In this document: positions 35,886 through 45,309 of the stretch, in pieces
Numbering within the stretch: the first letter of the stretch is position 1
How the letters are laid out: each line of letters starts with the position of its first letter
Assembly (NCBI RefSeq): GCF_004352835.1
Contig: NZ_SJSB01000012.1
Span: 53,757 to 117,756 of the forward strand
Direction of reading: 5' to 3'
DNA from: Marinomonas flavescens
Lineage (GTDB): Bacteria; Pseudomonadota; Gammaproteobacteria; Pseudomonadales; Marinomonadaceae
DNA length: 64,000 bases
Translations under genes and position numbers: made by a program
Notes under the pieces: model-generated
The model's input: the letters and a program-made list of their open reading frames with translations, nothing else
Databases searched by the model: none
Told to the model about the DNA's origin: nothing

Positions 35886-36758
35886 ATGAATATTAAGTTA
35901 GCGCTTTTGGTGTTATTAACAACCTGTTTAAGCGGCTGTTTGTCTTGGGATATCGATAAACAGGCTGTCGCTAATGCGGCGGCGGCTGGCGCGGGCGCCG
36001 CAGCTGGCGCAGCGGCGGTAAATGCTGTTGCAGATGCGGTGACAGATGATGGTAAAGCTGCCGATAAGCCTGCCGATGATGCTCCGAAGAAGGAGGCGCC
36101 TCGTAAAGGCTATGTACCTGATCCTGATAACCCAATGTCTGGGCCAAGAGTGTCTGAGCATATTCAATCTGATGATCCTGCTTACGCACCTGTTTATCCT
36201 GATGGCATTAAGCCTTCCCAAGCGCCAACAGGTGGTATTTATAAGACCAGTATGGGGGATGTGTTTTTTGGAGATCAAACCGCGAGTAAAGTGGGTGATG
36301 TATTAACGATTAATCTTAATGAAAATACCACATCAACGAAGGCAAATACCGCCGCCATATCAAAAACTTCTTCGGCATCTATCCCTAATCCAAAAGTGCT
36401 AGGACAGACGTTGAATATGGATACGGATGTGCCAGCACAAACAACAAACTTCACAGGCAATGCCTCAGCAAATCAGAACAACAGTTTGGCAGGCACAATC
36501 ACAGTAACCGTATATAAAGTATATCCAAATGGTCTACTTGCTGTACGTGGTGAGAAGTGGCTTAAATTAAATCAAGGGAACGAATATTTACGTTTCTCTG
36601 GTGTGGTTAGAAAGCGTGACATTTCGCCGGATAATACGGTTGAGTCTGCACGTATTGCTGATGCCCGTATTACTTACTCTGGAACAGGAGAAGTGGCTTC
36701 TGGAAGTGAGCAAGGTTGGGTTAGTCGACTATTAAACTCTAGAGAAATGCCAAATTAA
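35886..36758 (+). CDS. flgH: Flagellar L-ring lipoprotein FlgH
   Basis: Forms the L ring in the outer membrane. The signal peptide ends in the lipobox LSGC (Cys18). The conserved L-ring part begins near SMGDVFFGDQTA and ends FSGVVRKRDISPDNTVES. At 290 residues it is about 60 longer than E. coli FlgH. The extra length is an Ala/Gly/Asp/Lys/Pro-rich linker at about residues 25-75. The frame throughout the linker has strong G+C third positions, giving long antisense shadow frames. Confidence 0.95.
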   Translation: MNIKLALLVLLTTCLSGCLSWDIDKQAVANAAAAGAGAAAGAAAVNAVADAVTDDGKAADKPADDAPKKEAPRKGYVPDPDNPMSGPRVSEHIQSDDPAYAPVYPDGIKPSQAPTGGIYKTSMGDVFFGDQTASKVGDVLTINLNENTTSTKANTAAISKTSSASIPNPKVLGQTLNMDTDVPAQTTNFTGNASANQNNSLAGTITVTVYKVYPNGLLAVRGEKWLKLNQGNEYLRFSGVVRKRDISPDNTVESARIADARITYSGTGEVASGSEQGWVSRLLNSREMPN

Positions 36759-36806
36759 TTAGGCAGATAACGATTGGAACTCTTTGTTTCAATATGGATG
36801 GTAAGC

Positions 36807-37898
36807 ATGAAGTATGTAGCATTAATCTTGATGTTTTGTGTCTCGTTTGGGGTGCAAGCTGATCGTTTGAAAGACATTTCCAGCGTTCAAGGTGTGCGAG
36901 ATAACCAATTATTTGGTTATGGTTTGATCATTGGATTAAATGGCACAGGAGATAGCACCCCTTTTACCAACCAAAGTTTTGCCAGTATGTTGTCACGTTT
37001 TGGCGTTACCTTGCCGGCAGGGGTGACCGCGACATCTAAAAATGTTGCCGCAGTTTCGTTAACAGCGACTTTGCCTCCGTTCTCAAAGCCTGGCCAAAAA
37101 ATTGACATTACGGCCTCTTCTATTGGCAATGCTGCTTCCTTGCGAGGCGGTACATTACTGCTCTCCACACTCAAAGGTGCTGATGGTCAGGTGTATGCGG
37201 TTGCCCAAGGTAATCTTATTGTCGGTGGATTAGGGACCGGTGGCGTTGATGGTTCCCGTAATTCATTGAGTATACCAACAGTAGGGCTTATTCCTAATGG
37301 TGCCAGTGTTGAGCGCTCGGTACCTAATAGCTTTGATAATGGTGACACACTCACTTTTAATTTAAATCGCCCTGACTTTACAACGGCAAGACAGGTAACG
37401 GATAAGATTAATGGCTTGCTCGGTCCAGGTGTTGCAAAAACATTAGATGCTACGTCAATTCGTGTTACTGCGCCGCGAGACTCAAGTCAGCGAGTCACCT
37501 TTTTGTCTATTCTAGAGAATCTTGACGTTAAAGTAGGCGAAGAAAGGGCTCGTGTAGTGATTAATTCTCGAACTGGTACGATAGTTATTGGTCAGCATGT
37601 AAAAGTCTCGCCTGCTGCCATTACTCATGGCAGCCTTACGGTCACTATAACAGCAGCCCCTCCTATCGCTGGGCAAGATGGCACTTTAACCGGCGGTAAG
37701 ACAATTCTGTCACCAAGAAATAACGGTGTTCAGGTGGATAAAAATAGCGGACATATGTTTGTTTTTGATCCAGGTACTTCGCTCAATGATATTGTTCGAG
37801 CTGTAAATCAAGTAGGCGCGGCGCCTGGTGATGTTATGGCTATTTTAGAAGGGCTTAAAGAAGCCGGCGCGATCAATGCTGATTTTGTCGTGATATAG
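36807..37898 (+). CDS. flgI: Flagellar P-ring protein FlgI
   Basis: Forms the P ring in the peptidoglycan layer after secretion with help from FlgA. The start is placed at ATG 36807, giving a clean signal peptide ([18 protein letters not shown]). An ATG at 36798 and an upstream TTG are alternatives. The mature protein opens [17 protein letters not shown] and has [12 protein letters not shown] and [15 protein letters not shown]. It ends GVQVDKNSG and [20 protein letters not shown] pieces. About 363 residues, normal. Confidence 0.95.
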   Translation: MKYVALILMFCVSFGVQADRLKDISSVQGVRDNQLFGYGLIIGLNGTGDSTPFTNQSFASMLSRFGVTLPAGVTATSKNVAAVSLTATLPPFSKPGQKIDITASSIGNAASLRGGTLLLSTLKGADGQVYAVAQGNLIVGGLGTGGVDGSRNSLSIPTVGLIPNGASVERSVPNSFDNGDTLTFNLNRPDFTTARQVTDKINGLLGPGVAKTLDATSIRVTAPRDSSQRVTFLSILENLDVKVGEERARVVINSRTGTIVIGQHVKVSPAAITHGSLTVTITAAPPIAGQDGTLTGGKTILSPRNNGVQVDKNSGHMFVFDPGTSLNDIVRAVNQVGAAPGDVMAILEGLKEAGAINADFVVI

Positions 37899-37906
37899 GT
37901 GACTTT

Positions 37907-38905
37907 ATGAACACTGTTTCTTCTCAAGATTTTTTTGGTAACTTTTCTGCGCTTTCGGCTTTGAAAACAAAAGCACAGAAAGATCCTGATGCTGCGTTAA
38001 AAGAAGTGGCTCAAAAATTTGAAGCCATTTTTATCAATATGTTGCTTAAAAACATGAGAACAAGCAGTGAGTCTATTGGTGGTGGGCTTTTCTCCAGTTC
38101 TCAGACTAAGCAATATCAAGGCATGATGGATACTCAGATGTCTCAGTCTCTCTCGAAATCGGGGAGTTTTGGGATTGCTAATGCGCTGATGAGAGAATAT
38201 CAGGGAAAAGGAAGTCACTCTTCGAAAGAGTCTAGTGATGCTGATTTACTGCAGAAAGTTTCTCATCAAGATTTGGTCAGAGTTCAGGCATTAGCGCATA
38301 AAGCGTCTACTGAGTTTGTGCAAGCGGTACAAAAAGAAGTGGCTGAAAAAGCGGCGGTTAATTCTGCTAAAAATAATTTAGCAGGTGATATGTCTGCATC
38401 TGAGAGTGTGGCTAAACCATCCGCTCTTTCTGTGGCTTTTGACTCGCCAGCATCTTTTGTAAAAGCATTATGGCCGCACGCAAAAGAGGCCGCTGAGAAA
38501 TTAGGCGTTAATCCTAAAGCTATTTTGGCTCAAGCGGCATTAGAGACGGGGTGGGGAAAATATCCCATTGCTAAAGAAGATGGTTCGGCGAGCTTTAATT
38601 TATTTGGTATTAAAGCGGATAGTCGCTGGCAAGGTGATCGTGCTGTTGTTAATACATTAGAGTATCGAGGTGGGATTGCTAAGCGTGAAAAAGCGGCTTT
38701 TCGTGCCTATGATTCATTTTCACAAAGTTTTAACGATTATGCTGACTTTCTACATTCTAGTGAACGCTACAAGGATGCCTTGAATTCAGGAGATGACCCA
38801 TCAATGTTTGCTTCTTTGCTGCAAAAGGGAGGCTATGCGACGGATCCAGACTATTCGGATAAAATTAATCATATTCTTTCTAGCAAATGGTTTAAGTCTT
38901 TATAG
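37907..38905 (+). CDS. flgJ: Rod cap and peptidoglycan hydrolase FlgJ
   Basis: Scaffolds the rod and opens the peptidoglycan for it. The N-terminal rod-cap domain (about 1-105) shows KFEAIFINMLLKNMR and the GMMDTQMSQSLSKSG motif. A variable linker follows. The C-terminal glucosaminidase/muramidase domain (about 185-332) shows AILAQAALETGWGK, with the catalytic Glu in LETGWG, and NLFGIKAD. The domain order matches the dual-domain FlgJ of Vibrio and Salmonella. Confidence 0.95.
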   Translation: MNTVSSQDFFGNFSALSALKTKAQKDPDAALKEVAQKFEAIFINMLLKNMRTSSESIGGGLFSSSQTKQYQGMMDTQMSQSLSKSGSFGIANALMREYQGKGSHSSKESSDADLLQKVSHQDLVRVQALAHKASTEFVQAVQKEVAEKAAVNSAKNNLAGDMSASESVAKPSALSVAFDSPASFVKALWPHAKEAAEKLGVNPKAILAQAALETGWGKYPIAKEDGSASFNLFGIKADSRWQGDRAVVNTLEYRGGIAKREKAAFRAYDSFSQSFNDYADFLHSSERYKDALNSGDDPSMFASLLQKGGYATDPDYSDKINHILSSKWFKSL

Positions 38906-38934
38906 TTCTTGTCTGCTTTGGTTCTTCGGCTTGG

Positions 38935-38961
38935 TAAAGTATTTGCATTAATTGCCGATAG
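38935..38961 (+). promoter_or_regulatory. Sigma-28 (FliA) promoter of flgKL
   Basis: TAAA (38935-38938), 15 bases, then GCCGATAG (38954-38961), a 7 of 8 match to the -10 consensus. It lies about 43 bases before the flgK ATG. Confidence 0.82.
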
Positions 38962-39004
38962 TCTTCTAAGTAAAATGCTTTTTCATGATTTAGAGGTGTG
39001 AGCA

Positions 39005-40981
39005 ATGGGCTCAGGTTTATATTCAATTGGTTTGTCAGGGTTGCAAAGCAGTAATGCTCGTATCAACACGACTGGTCAAAACACAGCCAATGTGGATACT
39101 GAAGGTTATAGTCGTCAAAGAACTACGACGGTTAGCTCTCCAACTGGCGCTGTTCGCGTTAAAGACACATCACGTATCGTAGACAAATTTGTTAACGATC
39201 AAGTGAGAACGGACACTTCAGATCACTCTTATTACGATACTTATCATTCAATGATGTCTGTTTCTGATGGCTTGTTAGGTGAGAGTAGTGTCTCTCTAAA
39301 TAGCTATCTAAATAAAACCTTTAAAGCATTGCAAGATGTCAACAATGACCCTACATCCTCATCATTGAGAGAGCTGGCTCACTCAAGCCTAAAAAGCCTT
39401 ACTAGTCATTATCATACGTTGGCAAAATTAGTGGGTGATCAAAAAACCATTGCAGATAAGAAGATGGAAACGTCGCTTGGTGAGTTGAATAATTTGACTT
39501 CTCAAGTTGCTAGTATGAATGATGACATCCTTCAGGAAGAAGCCGGCTCAAACTCACCAGCGAGTGAGTTACGAGATCAGCAAGAAGTCTTAGCAAAGAA
39601 AATTTCAAGTTATGTGAATGTTAAAGTTCAGTATGCAGATAACGGTGTCATGACGGTTCATTTAGCGAATGGTCAGCCGCTTGTTATGGACAAAACATCG
39701 ACTGTGCTAAAAACAATTCCAGATCCGAATGACCCAAATCAGAAAAAACTTTTTATTGATTTTGGAAAGTACACTGTCGGCGTTAAAACCGAACATTTAG
39801 GTGGATCTATTGGTGGCTTGGTTGATTATCAGTCAGAGTTTGCGAAAAAAAGTGATCGGACTTTAGGGCAGAGCGCTATTTCGATTGCTGATGCAATGAA
39901 TAAACAAAATTCATTGGGTTTGGATGCTAATGGCAGTTTTGGTAAAGATTTATTTCAGCTTGGTGAAATTAAGGTTCATGCAGGTTCTGAAAATGTCGGT
40001 AAGGCCAGTAGCATTGCTGTCCGCGTCACAAGCGGTGAGTCTGCAGATCTCTCTTTAGGGGATTATGAGTTATCTAAAACGGATGATAACCATTTTATGG
40101 TAAAGGTATTTGACTTGAACGGAAAGCTGACTAGTAAGTCTGCTATTTTAGATACCAGTACTGCTCAACCAGATAAAAATGGTTATTTTCAGCTCGACGG
40201 CCTTGGCATGAGTGTTCGGTTGGGGGATTTAAGCGATTATAAGTTACAGGATGTTTATCGCTTCTCACCAACGGATGGCGCTGCTGGCAGTTTAAAACTT
40301 GCAGCTAAAAATGGTGATGGTATTGCGTTGAGTGCTCCGGTGGGCGTTAAAACGAACCCAAGTAATTTATCGAATGCCACATTGAGTGTTACATCGGTTA
40401 CAAATACGGACCCAAATAGCTCTGCTTTTTCAGGAAACGGTGAACTCTATCCGATTGCTCCTCATAGTATTTATTTTACATCCGATGATGCTTACGAAGT
40501 GCGTGATGGTCAAGGTAACGTGCTTTCTTCGGTTAATGGTGCGCAAGATTTCAAAGATCTGTTAGGGAAGGCTGGCCTAGCAAAAGAAGCAGGTTTTGAT
40601 GTCTCTATTGCATCTGCTCCTAAAGCAGGTGATGAATTTAGTATGAGTATGGGAGATCTTGGGTCTGCTGACAACTTTAATGGTTTGCAGTTGGCTGATT
40701 TGCAAAATCGCTCTTTAGTGGGTGGTAAATCTACTCTAGCGGAGTCTTTTTCTGACCTAGTTACCTCTGTTGGTAGTAAGACAGCGACTCTGGACACGAA
40801 TAAAAAATCTAGCGAAGTTGTCATGAATCAGAGTGTTGCAAGACGTGATGAAATATCGGGTGTGAGTTTAGATGAGGAAGCGGTGAACTTATTGAAATAC
40901 CAGCAATCTTATTCTGCAGCAGCACAAGTTATTACAGCAGCAAGAACAACCTTCGATACATTGTTAGGGGCTGTGAGGTAG
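39005..40981 (+). CDS. flgK: Hook-filament junction protein FlgK (HAP1)
   Basis: Joins hook to filament together with FlgL. The N-terminal signature GLSGLQSSNARINTTGQNTANV with ANVDTEGYSRQR is typical. The C-terminal helix has GVSLDEEAVNLLKYQQSY and AAQVITAARTTFDTLL. At 658 residues it is longer than the Salmonella protein (553), the difference being in the surface-exposed middle. It has its own FliA promoter and precedes flgL by 4 bases. Confidence 0.96.
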   Translation: MGSGLYSIGLSGLQSSNARINTTGQNTANVDTEGYSRQRTTTVSSPTGAVRVKDTSRIVDKFVNDQVRTDTSDHSYYDTYHSMMSVSDGLLGESSVSLNSYLNKTFKALQDVNNDPTSSSLRELAHSSLKSLTSHYHTLAKLVGDQKTIADKKMETSLGELNNLTSQVASMNDDILQEEAGSNSPASELRDQQEVLAKKISSYVNVKVQYADNGVMTVHLANGQPLVMDKTSTVLKTIPDPNDPNQKKLFIDFGKYTVGVKTEHLGGSIGGLVDYQSEFAKKSDRTLGQSAISIADAMNKQNSLGLDANGSFGKDLFQLGEIKVHAGSENVGKASSIAVRVTSGESADLSLGDYELSKTDDNHFMVKVFDLNGKLTSKSAILDTSTAQPDKNGYFQLDGLGMSVRLGDLSDYKLQDVYRFSPTDGAAGSLKLAAKNGDGIALSAPVGVKTNPSNLSNATLSVTSVTNTDPNSSAFSGNGELYPIAPHSIYFTSDDAYEVRDGQGNVLSSVNGAQDFKDLLGKAGLAKEAGFDVSIASAPKAGDEFSMSMGDLGSADNFNGLQLADLQNRSLVGGKSTLAESFSDLVTSVGSKTATLDTNKKSSEVVMNQSVARRDEISGVSLDEEAVNLLKYQQSYSAAAQVITAARTTFDTLLGAVR

Positions 40982-40985
40982 GTTT

Positions 40986-42278
40986 ATGAGAGTCACAAAT
41001 AACTTAATTTATGGACAGTCTAGTAGAGCGATTTCAAAAGCGAATGATCGTTATCTTGATATTCAGAACAAAATTTCTGAGCAGACAAGTATTGTAAAGC
41101 CTAGCGATAATCCAGTAGGTACTGGGCAGGTTTTACAGTATGAGAATAGCAATAGTCAGCTTAAGCAATACGATGGCAATATGAAAATGGCCAAAAGTCA
41201 TCTTGAGTATGAGGAAGTCGCCTTAGACAGCTTAAATGGATTGTTGGATGACACTAGAACGTTGTTTATCCAGGCAGAAAATACGGCCAATACGCAAGAA
41301 GATTTGAATGCCATCACCGAACAGGTGTCAAAAATGGTGGATTCAATGGCTGATTTGATGAATTCAAAAAGTGCTGATGGTAGTTATATTTTTGCGGGAA
41401 CAGATATTAAAAATCCTGCGTTTACGTTAAAGCCTGATGGACATTACGATTGGACGGGGAATGAAGGGCAGAAATTTTCTCAAATTTCAGAGAATAGAAA
41501 AATCCCAATAAACGATACCGGCAAACATCTTTTTCAAGATGTTTGGGCTCGTAATAATTTTAAAGCGACCTTGTTGACTGGGAATGTTTCTTTAAGTGCA
41601 AAAGTGCATGACGAGGGAGATTTTACTGATTTTCTGAGTAAAAATTACAGCGCGACAAACGGTGTTGCTAATAATTTCGTCCTAACTACCACGCCTTTAA
41701 CGGGGACAACGGATCCGCAAGCAACGATAGAAAAGAATTTAGAAGGTGATTCTAAAATACCATTTTATTCTGGTCCTCCAGGAAAGTATTCGTTAATCGA
41801 CACGTCAGGTAAGGTGATTGCTTCAGGTTCTTATGATCCAGGGCAGCCGTTGATCGTCGATGGCATGTCATTTGTTATTAAGGGTGCGCCAGGCGCTACA
41901 ATAGGTGTGTCTTTAAACCCACCTAAAAGAGACAACGTATTAAACCAACTTAAAGATGCTATTTCTGTGTTGCGTGACAAATCGACGACAGCAGATGAAA
42001 AAGAAGCGGCCTTTCATAATGCTCAAGTGAGTATTGTTAATACTCAAACATCTATCGGTGAAGGGCGTTCTGAGGTTGGGTCGCGATTAAATACCTTGTC
42101 TGAACGAGGCGAATTTAGTTCTGCAAATCAATTATCTAATGTAATGGCCCAGGATAGAGTGGCTGGATTGGATATGGGGTCAGCGGCCACTAAGCTTTCA
42201 ATGGCAGAAACGGCGTTAACTTCTTCGCAAAAACTTTTTACTCGGGTTAGTAATTTATCTTTGTTTAATAAAATCTAA
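40986..42278 (+). CDS. flgL: Hook-filament junction protein FlgL (HAP3)
   Basis: Second junction protein, distal to FlgK. The 430-residue flagellin-like protein starts MRVTNNLIYGQSSRAISKAN, with NKISEQTSIVKPSDNPVGTGQVL following. It carries SADGSYIFAGTDIKNPAF and ends in a flagellin-type C helix with AETALTSSQKLFTRVSNLSLFN. It is longer than E. coli FlgL (317) through its exposed middle domain. No terminator is evident before the next gene. Confidence 0.95.
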   Translation: MRVTNNLIYGQSSRAISKANDRYLDIQNKISEQTSIVKPSDNPVGTGQVLQYENSNSQLKQYDGNMKMAKSHLEYEEVALDSLNGLLDDTRTLFIQAENTANTQEDLNAITEQVSKMVDSMADLMNSKSADGSYIFAGTDIKNPAFTLKPDGHYDWTGNEGQKFSQISENRKIPINDTGKHLFQDVWARNNFKATLLTGNVSLSAKVHDEGDFTDFLSKNYSATNGVANNFVLTTTPLTGTTDPQATIEKNLEGDSKIPFYSGPPGKYSLIDTSGKVIASGSYDPGQPLIVDGMSFVIKGAPGATIGVSLNPPKRDNVLNQLKDAISVLRDKSTTADEKEAAFHNAQVSIVNTQTSIGEGRSEVGSRLNTLSERGEFSSANQLSNVMAQDRVAGLDMGSAATKLSMAETALTSSQKLFTRVSNLSLFNKI

Positions 42279-42303
42279 TGCTGAACTCTCAAGGTGATCA
42301 GAA

Positions 42304-43860
42304 ATGTCATCATTTCAAATAGAATCATGTTTTGGCGTTAATATTAGCTCAGGGTATTTTGATATAGATGAAATACTCGAAAGCTTCAAGATAAAAGACG
42401 TCGTTATTGATCACCCACGTGCTAAAAAACTTATTCGTAATTACGGTAGAAAAGAACGTATTGTTGGTATCGCCTTACGTCAGCTAGCGCTTGATGAAGT
42501 GCGTACCGTCCTTGAAAGTGAAATGCTTCCATTCGATCCTTATTTCAATGATGATCAACTATTAAATACTCGGCATGAACGTTTGTACGATGCTCAAGAG
42601 CGTTTTCTTTTGTTGTGTTTTTCTATTGCCGCTGGCAAGCCTGTTCGCAGCTTAAAGGCATTGCACAAAGGGCTTACTTCCAAGGAGTGGCGAGAAAAGT
42701 CGATTAGTGGGCAAAATTTATTTCAATATTTTAGACAAGAGTTAAACGACAATACTCGAGACTATATTTTGTCTTATAAAGCGAAGATGGAACAATTTGA
42801 GCTTGGAAATATAGAAAAAGCACCCGCTAATTCGTCATCTGAAAATGTAGAGAGGCAATCTATTGCGCACTCTATTTCTGCCAAAGGAGCGGCTAAGAAT
42901 AAGCCTATATTAGATATAAATAAGGAGCCGGTCTCATTTAATGATGAAGTATTAACCGCTCTTAGATTATTTGAAGAAGGGCATTTGTTACTGCTTGAGC
43001 AAGTTGTGCGTTTTAAGCAAGGAGATGCGCTTGATATCGTAGGATTAACAAGATTCTGTACTCTCCTTGTTGAATCCTATACAAGAAATCCTCACGCCTT
43101 GATGGCTATTCGGCATATTAAGGACGCTTCTTCTTATTTAGAGCAGCATTCGATGGGAATGGCTGTGCTTGGTTTGCATTTTGCCAAAGCTATGAAATTA
43201 TCTGATTCTTATATAGCAGTGATTGCACTAGGTGCTTTGATATTTGATTTAGGTCGCTTTCGTCTGCCTACCCCCCTTATTAATAAAACATCAAAAATGA
43301 CATCCGGCGAATTTGATTTATTTCGTAAGCATATCCAATTGGGTGAGCAAATAATTAGGCGTTCGAATGATATTCCTAAAGTTATTTATCATATGTTGTT
43401 AGATCACCATGAACGAGTGGATGGCGCTGGTTATCCTAAAGGTAAACAGGGTGATGAAATTTCGACCTATGGTAAGGTTGCAGCTATTATAGATGCTTAT
43501 GATGCAATGACCTCTGAACAGGTGCATAAAGGATCCATGGGCCCTATTAAAGCGAGGCGTCAGCTCATAAAGGAGGCAGGTTTGGCGTTTGATAAAAATT
43601 TACTGGCCGTTTTTTTGAAAAGTCTTGGCAAGATTCCTGTTGGTTCCTGCGTCGCTTTATCTAATGGGCGGGTTGGTTTCGTTTTGACGCTTAATGGCGA
43701 CTTTCAGCCTGCATTAATACGTCAAGTATACAGTCTAAATAACAAAGCTTTTATTGCATCTACAGATATTGATGTTTCTAAAGCGAGTGTGAGTGTTGTT
43801 GTTGAAAAAGAGGTCGATGCCCAAGCGTTTGGGTTACAGTTTATCAATCACCTTGTTTAA
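42304..43860 (+). CDS. HD-GYP-type domain protein with a degenerate HD motif
   Basis: A 518-residue cytoplasmic protein with an unrecognised N-terminal half and a C-terminal HD-GYP domain (about residues 265-425). GYP is intact (HHERVDGAGYP at 368-378), as are His282, His343 and DAYDAMTS with Asp397. The HD pair itself reads IFDLGR, with Phe314 in place of the metal-ligand His and Arg in place of the usual Lys. Active c-di-GMP phosphodiesterases of this family need that His, so this one is probably inactive or a c-di-GMP sensor. It sits 25 bases after flgL and just before the flagellin genes, suggesting a link to motility control. Family confident, activity uncertain. Confidence 0.85.
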   Translation: MSSFQIESCFGVNISSGYFDIDEILESFKIKDVVIDHPRAKKLIRNYGRKERIVGIALRQLALDEVRTVLESEMLPFDPYFNDDQLLNTRHERLYDAQERFLLLCFSIAAGKPVRSLKALHKGLTSKEWREKSISGQNLFQYFRQELNDNTRDYILSYKAKMEQFELGNIEKAPANSSSENVERQSIAHSISAKGAAKNKPILDINKEPVSFNDEVLTALRLFEEGHLLLLEQVVRFKQGDALDIVGLTRFCTLLVESYTRNPHALMAIRHIKDASSYLEQHSMGMAVLGLHFAKAMKLSDSYIAVIALGALIFDLGRFRLPTPLINKTSKMTSGEFDLFRKHIQLGEQIIRRSNDIPKVIYHMLLDHHERVDGAGYPKGKQGDEISTYGKVAAIIDAYDAMTSEQVHKGSMGPIKARRQLIKEAGLAFDKNLLAVFLKSLGKIPVGSCVALSNGRVGFVLTLNGDFQPALIRQVYSLNNKAFIASTDIDVSKASVSVVVEKEVDAQAFGLQFINHLV

Positions 43861-43956
43861 TAAAGAATTTTTCTTTATCGTTTTTTCATTCTTCTTCTAT
43901 TTTTCTTTGCTGCCTTTCTTGTTGTTGTAAAAAATCAAAATAATTTCAAAAAAAAT

Positions 43957-43983
43957 TAAAGCTGTCAGAGGCTGTGCCGATAA
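43957..43983 (+). promoter_or_regulatory. Sigma-28 (FliA) promoter of the first flagellin gene
   Basis: TAAA (43957-43960), 15 bases, then a perfect GCCGATAA (43976-43983). It lies about 83 bases before the flagellin ATG. Confidence 0.9.
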
Positions 43984-44066
43984 ATTAATCATAGAGGCAA
44001 AGCAACCAAATAACTAATTAAATCAAATGGTTGTTTTCCAAATTTTTATTGTTTAGGAGAGAAAAA

Positions 44067-44954
44067 ATGGCTTTATACGTAAACACAAATGTATCTTCTT
44101 TGAATGCTCAACGTCAGTTGATGCAATCTGGTAAAACATTAGACACAGCTTATCAGCGTTTATCATCTGGTCACCGTATCAATAGTGCGGCGGATGACGC
44201 AGCAGGTTTACAAATCAGTGATCGTTTGACATCACAAGTTAATGGCTTAAACCAGTCTGTACGAAATGCAAACGATGGTATTTCTCTCGCGCAAACAGCA
44301 GAAGGTGCGTTGGACGAAACAACCAACATGTTACAGCGTATGCGTACTTTATCTATTCAATCTGCAAACGGATCTAACTCAGATAAAGATCGTTCAGCGC
44401 TTCAACAAGAGATGTCTCAGTTATCTAAAGAGATAAACCGTGTCGCGGATACTACTACGTTTGGTGGCCGTAATTTACTGGATGGTACTTATCAAGGTGT
44501 CTTCCAAGTGGGTGCCGATGCCAATCAAACAATTAGCTTTACTATGGAGTCTGGTGGTAAGGCCAACTCTATCGATTTCTCGACAAATAACGGTTTTACT
44601 ATGTCGGGTTTGTCTGCAAATGCATCAACAGCTCAAGTGTCTGTTTCAACCGCATCTGTCTCAAGTGTAAACAATGCTCAGAGTATGATCTCAGTGTTGG
44701 ATACTATGATTGCAGCGGTAGATTCTAAGCGTGCTGAGTTAGGTGCGGTGCAGAACCGTTTTAGCTCTACAATTAATAACTTGAGTAATATAACAGAAAA
44801 CGTGTCAGCGGCTCGTTCTCGAGTCAAAGATACAGACTTTGCAAAAGAAACAGCATCACTAACCAGTGCCCAAATTCTTCAGCAAGCAAGCAGTAGTATT
44901 CTTGCTCAAGCGAATAAACGTCCTCAAGCGGCTTTATCACTGTTGGGTAACTAA
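44067..44954 (+). CDS. fliC: Flagellin, first copy
   Basis: Filament subunit exported through the flagellum. The start is placed at ATG 44067, preceded by AGGAGAG; an upstream frame to 44031 is unlikely. The 295-residue protein has the canonical N-terminal helix ([18 protein letters not shown], then [17 protein letters not shown]) and C-terminal helix ([16 protein letters not shown], then [11 protein letters not shown]). A short, Ser/Thr-rich middle lies between. This is the small flagellin type with little D2/D3. Surface Ser/Thr in the middle are the usual sites for nonulosonic-acid glycosylation; the sites themselves are inferred. Confidence 0.96.
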   Translation: MALYVNTNVSSLNAQRQLMQSGKTLDTAYQRLSSGHRINSAADDAAGLQISDRLTSQVNGLNQSVRNANDGISLAQTAEGALDETTNMLQRMRTLSIQSANGSNSDKDRSALQQEMSQLSKEINRVADTTTFGGRNLLDGTYQGVFQVGADANQTISFTMESGGKANSIDFSTNNGFTMSGLSANASTAQVSVSTASVSSVNNAQSMISVLDTMIAAVDSKRAELGAVQNRFSSTINNLSNITENVSAARSRVKDTDFAKETASLTSAQILQQASSSILAQANKRPQAALSLLGN

Positions 44955-45052
44955 TTAAATTTAACTAGAGCGGCATGCTTTGTGTTGCTCTATTTGCTTG
45001 TTTCGAATGTTATTTTGAGACTTAGCTACTTCTCTCTCCTAGAGGTAGCCTT

Positions 45053-45088
45053 AAACCAGATGAGGTATTTATCGTCTGGTTTTTTTAT
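45053..45088 (+). terminator. Terminator of the first flagellin gene
   Basis: An 11-bp stem with one G-U pair (AAACCAGATGA at 45053-45063 with 45072-45082) and an 8-base loop, then a run of T. It lies about 100 bases after the stop. Confidence 0.87.
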
Positions 45089-45228
45089 ACCTAAAATTCA
45101 TGAGATTACACAATAATAAAACATTAAAAAATAAAATAAAGTTCATGCTTTTCAATGTTTTAGGTGATTTTCATCCCTTTTTCTGGCAGTTTATTGCCAG
45201 CTTAAGGTAAATATTTGCCATAAAATGC

Positions 45229-45255
45229 TAAAGACTTTCAGATGTTCGTCGATAT
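45229..45255 (+). promoter_or_regulatory. Sigma-28 (FliA) promoter of the second flagellin gene
   Basis: TAAA (45229-45232), 15 bases, GTCGATAT (45248-45255), 6 of 8 at the -10 and therefore weaker than the copy before the first flagellin. It lies about 54 bases before the ATG. Confidence 0.66.
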
Positions 45256-45309
45256 GAAGGACGAGTACTGCTTTTTTGCAGGAATTGCTGAAACCTTTGG
45301 AGGCTATAT

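Larger units (their letters stand above)
44955..45309. other. Intergenic region between the two flagellin genes
   Basis: Holds the terminator of the first flagellin gene (45053-45088), an AT-rich stretch, and the promoter and ribosome-binding site (TGGAGG just before 45303) of the second. No gene is seen here. Confidence 0.8.

Noticed and set aside
35928..36306. Several long frames on both strands over flgH
   Set aside because: Explained by the G+C-rich Ala linker codons; flgH itself has lipobox and ring motifs.
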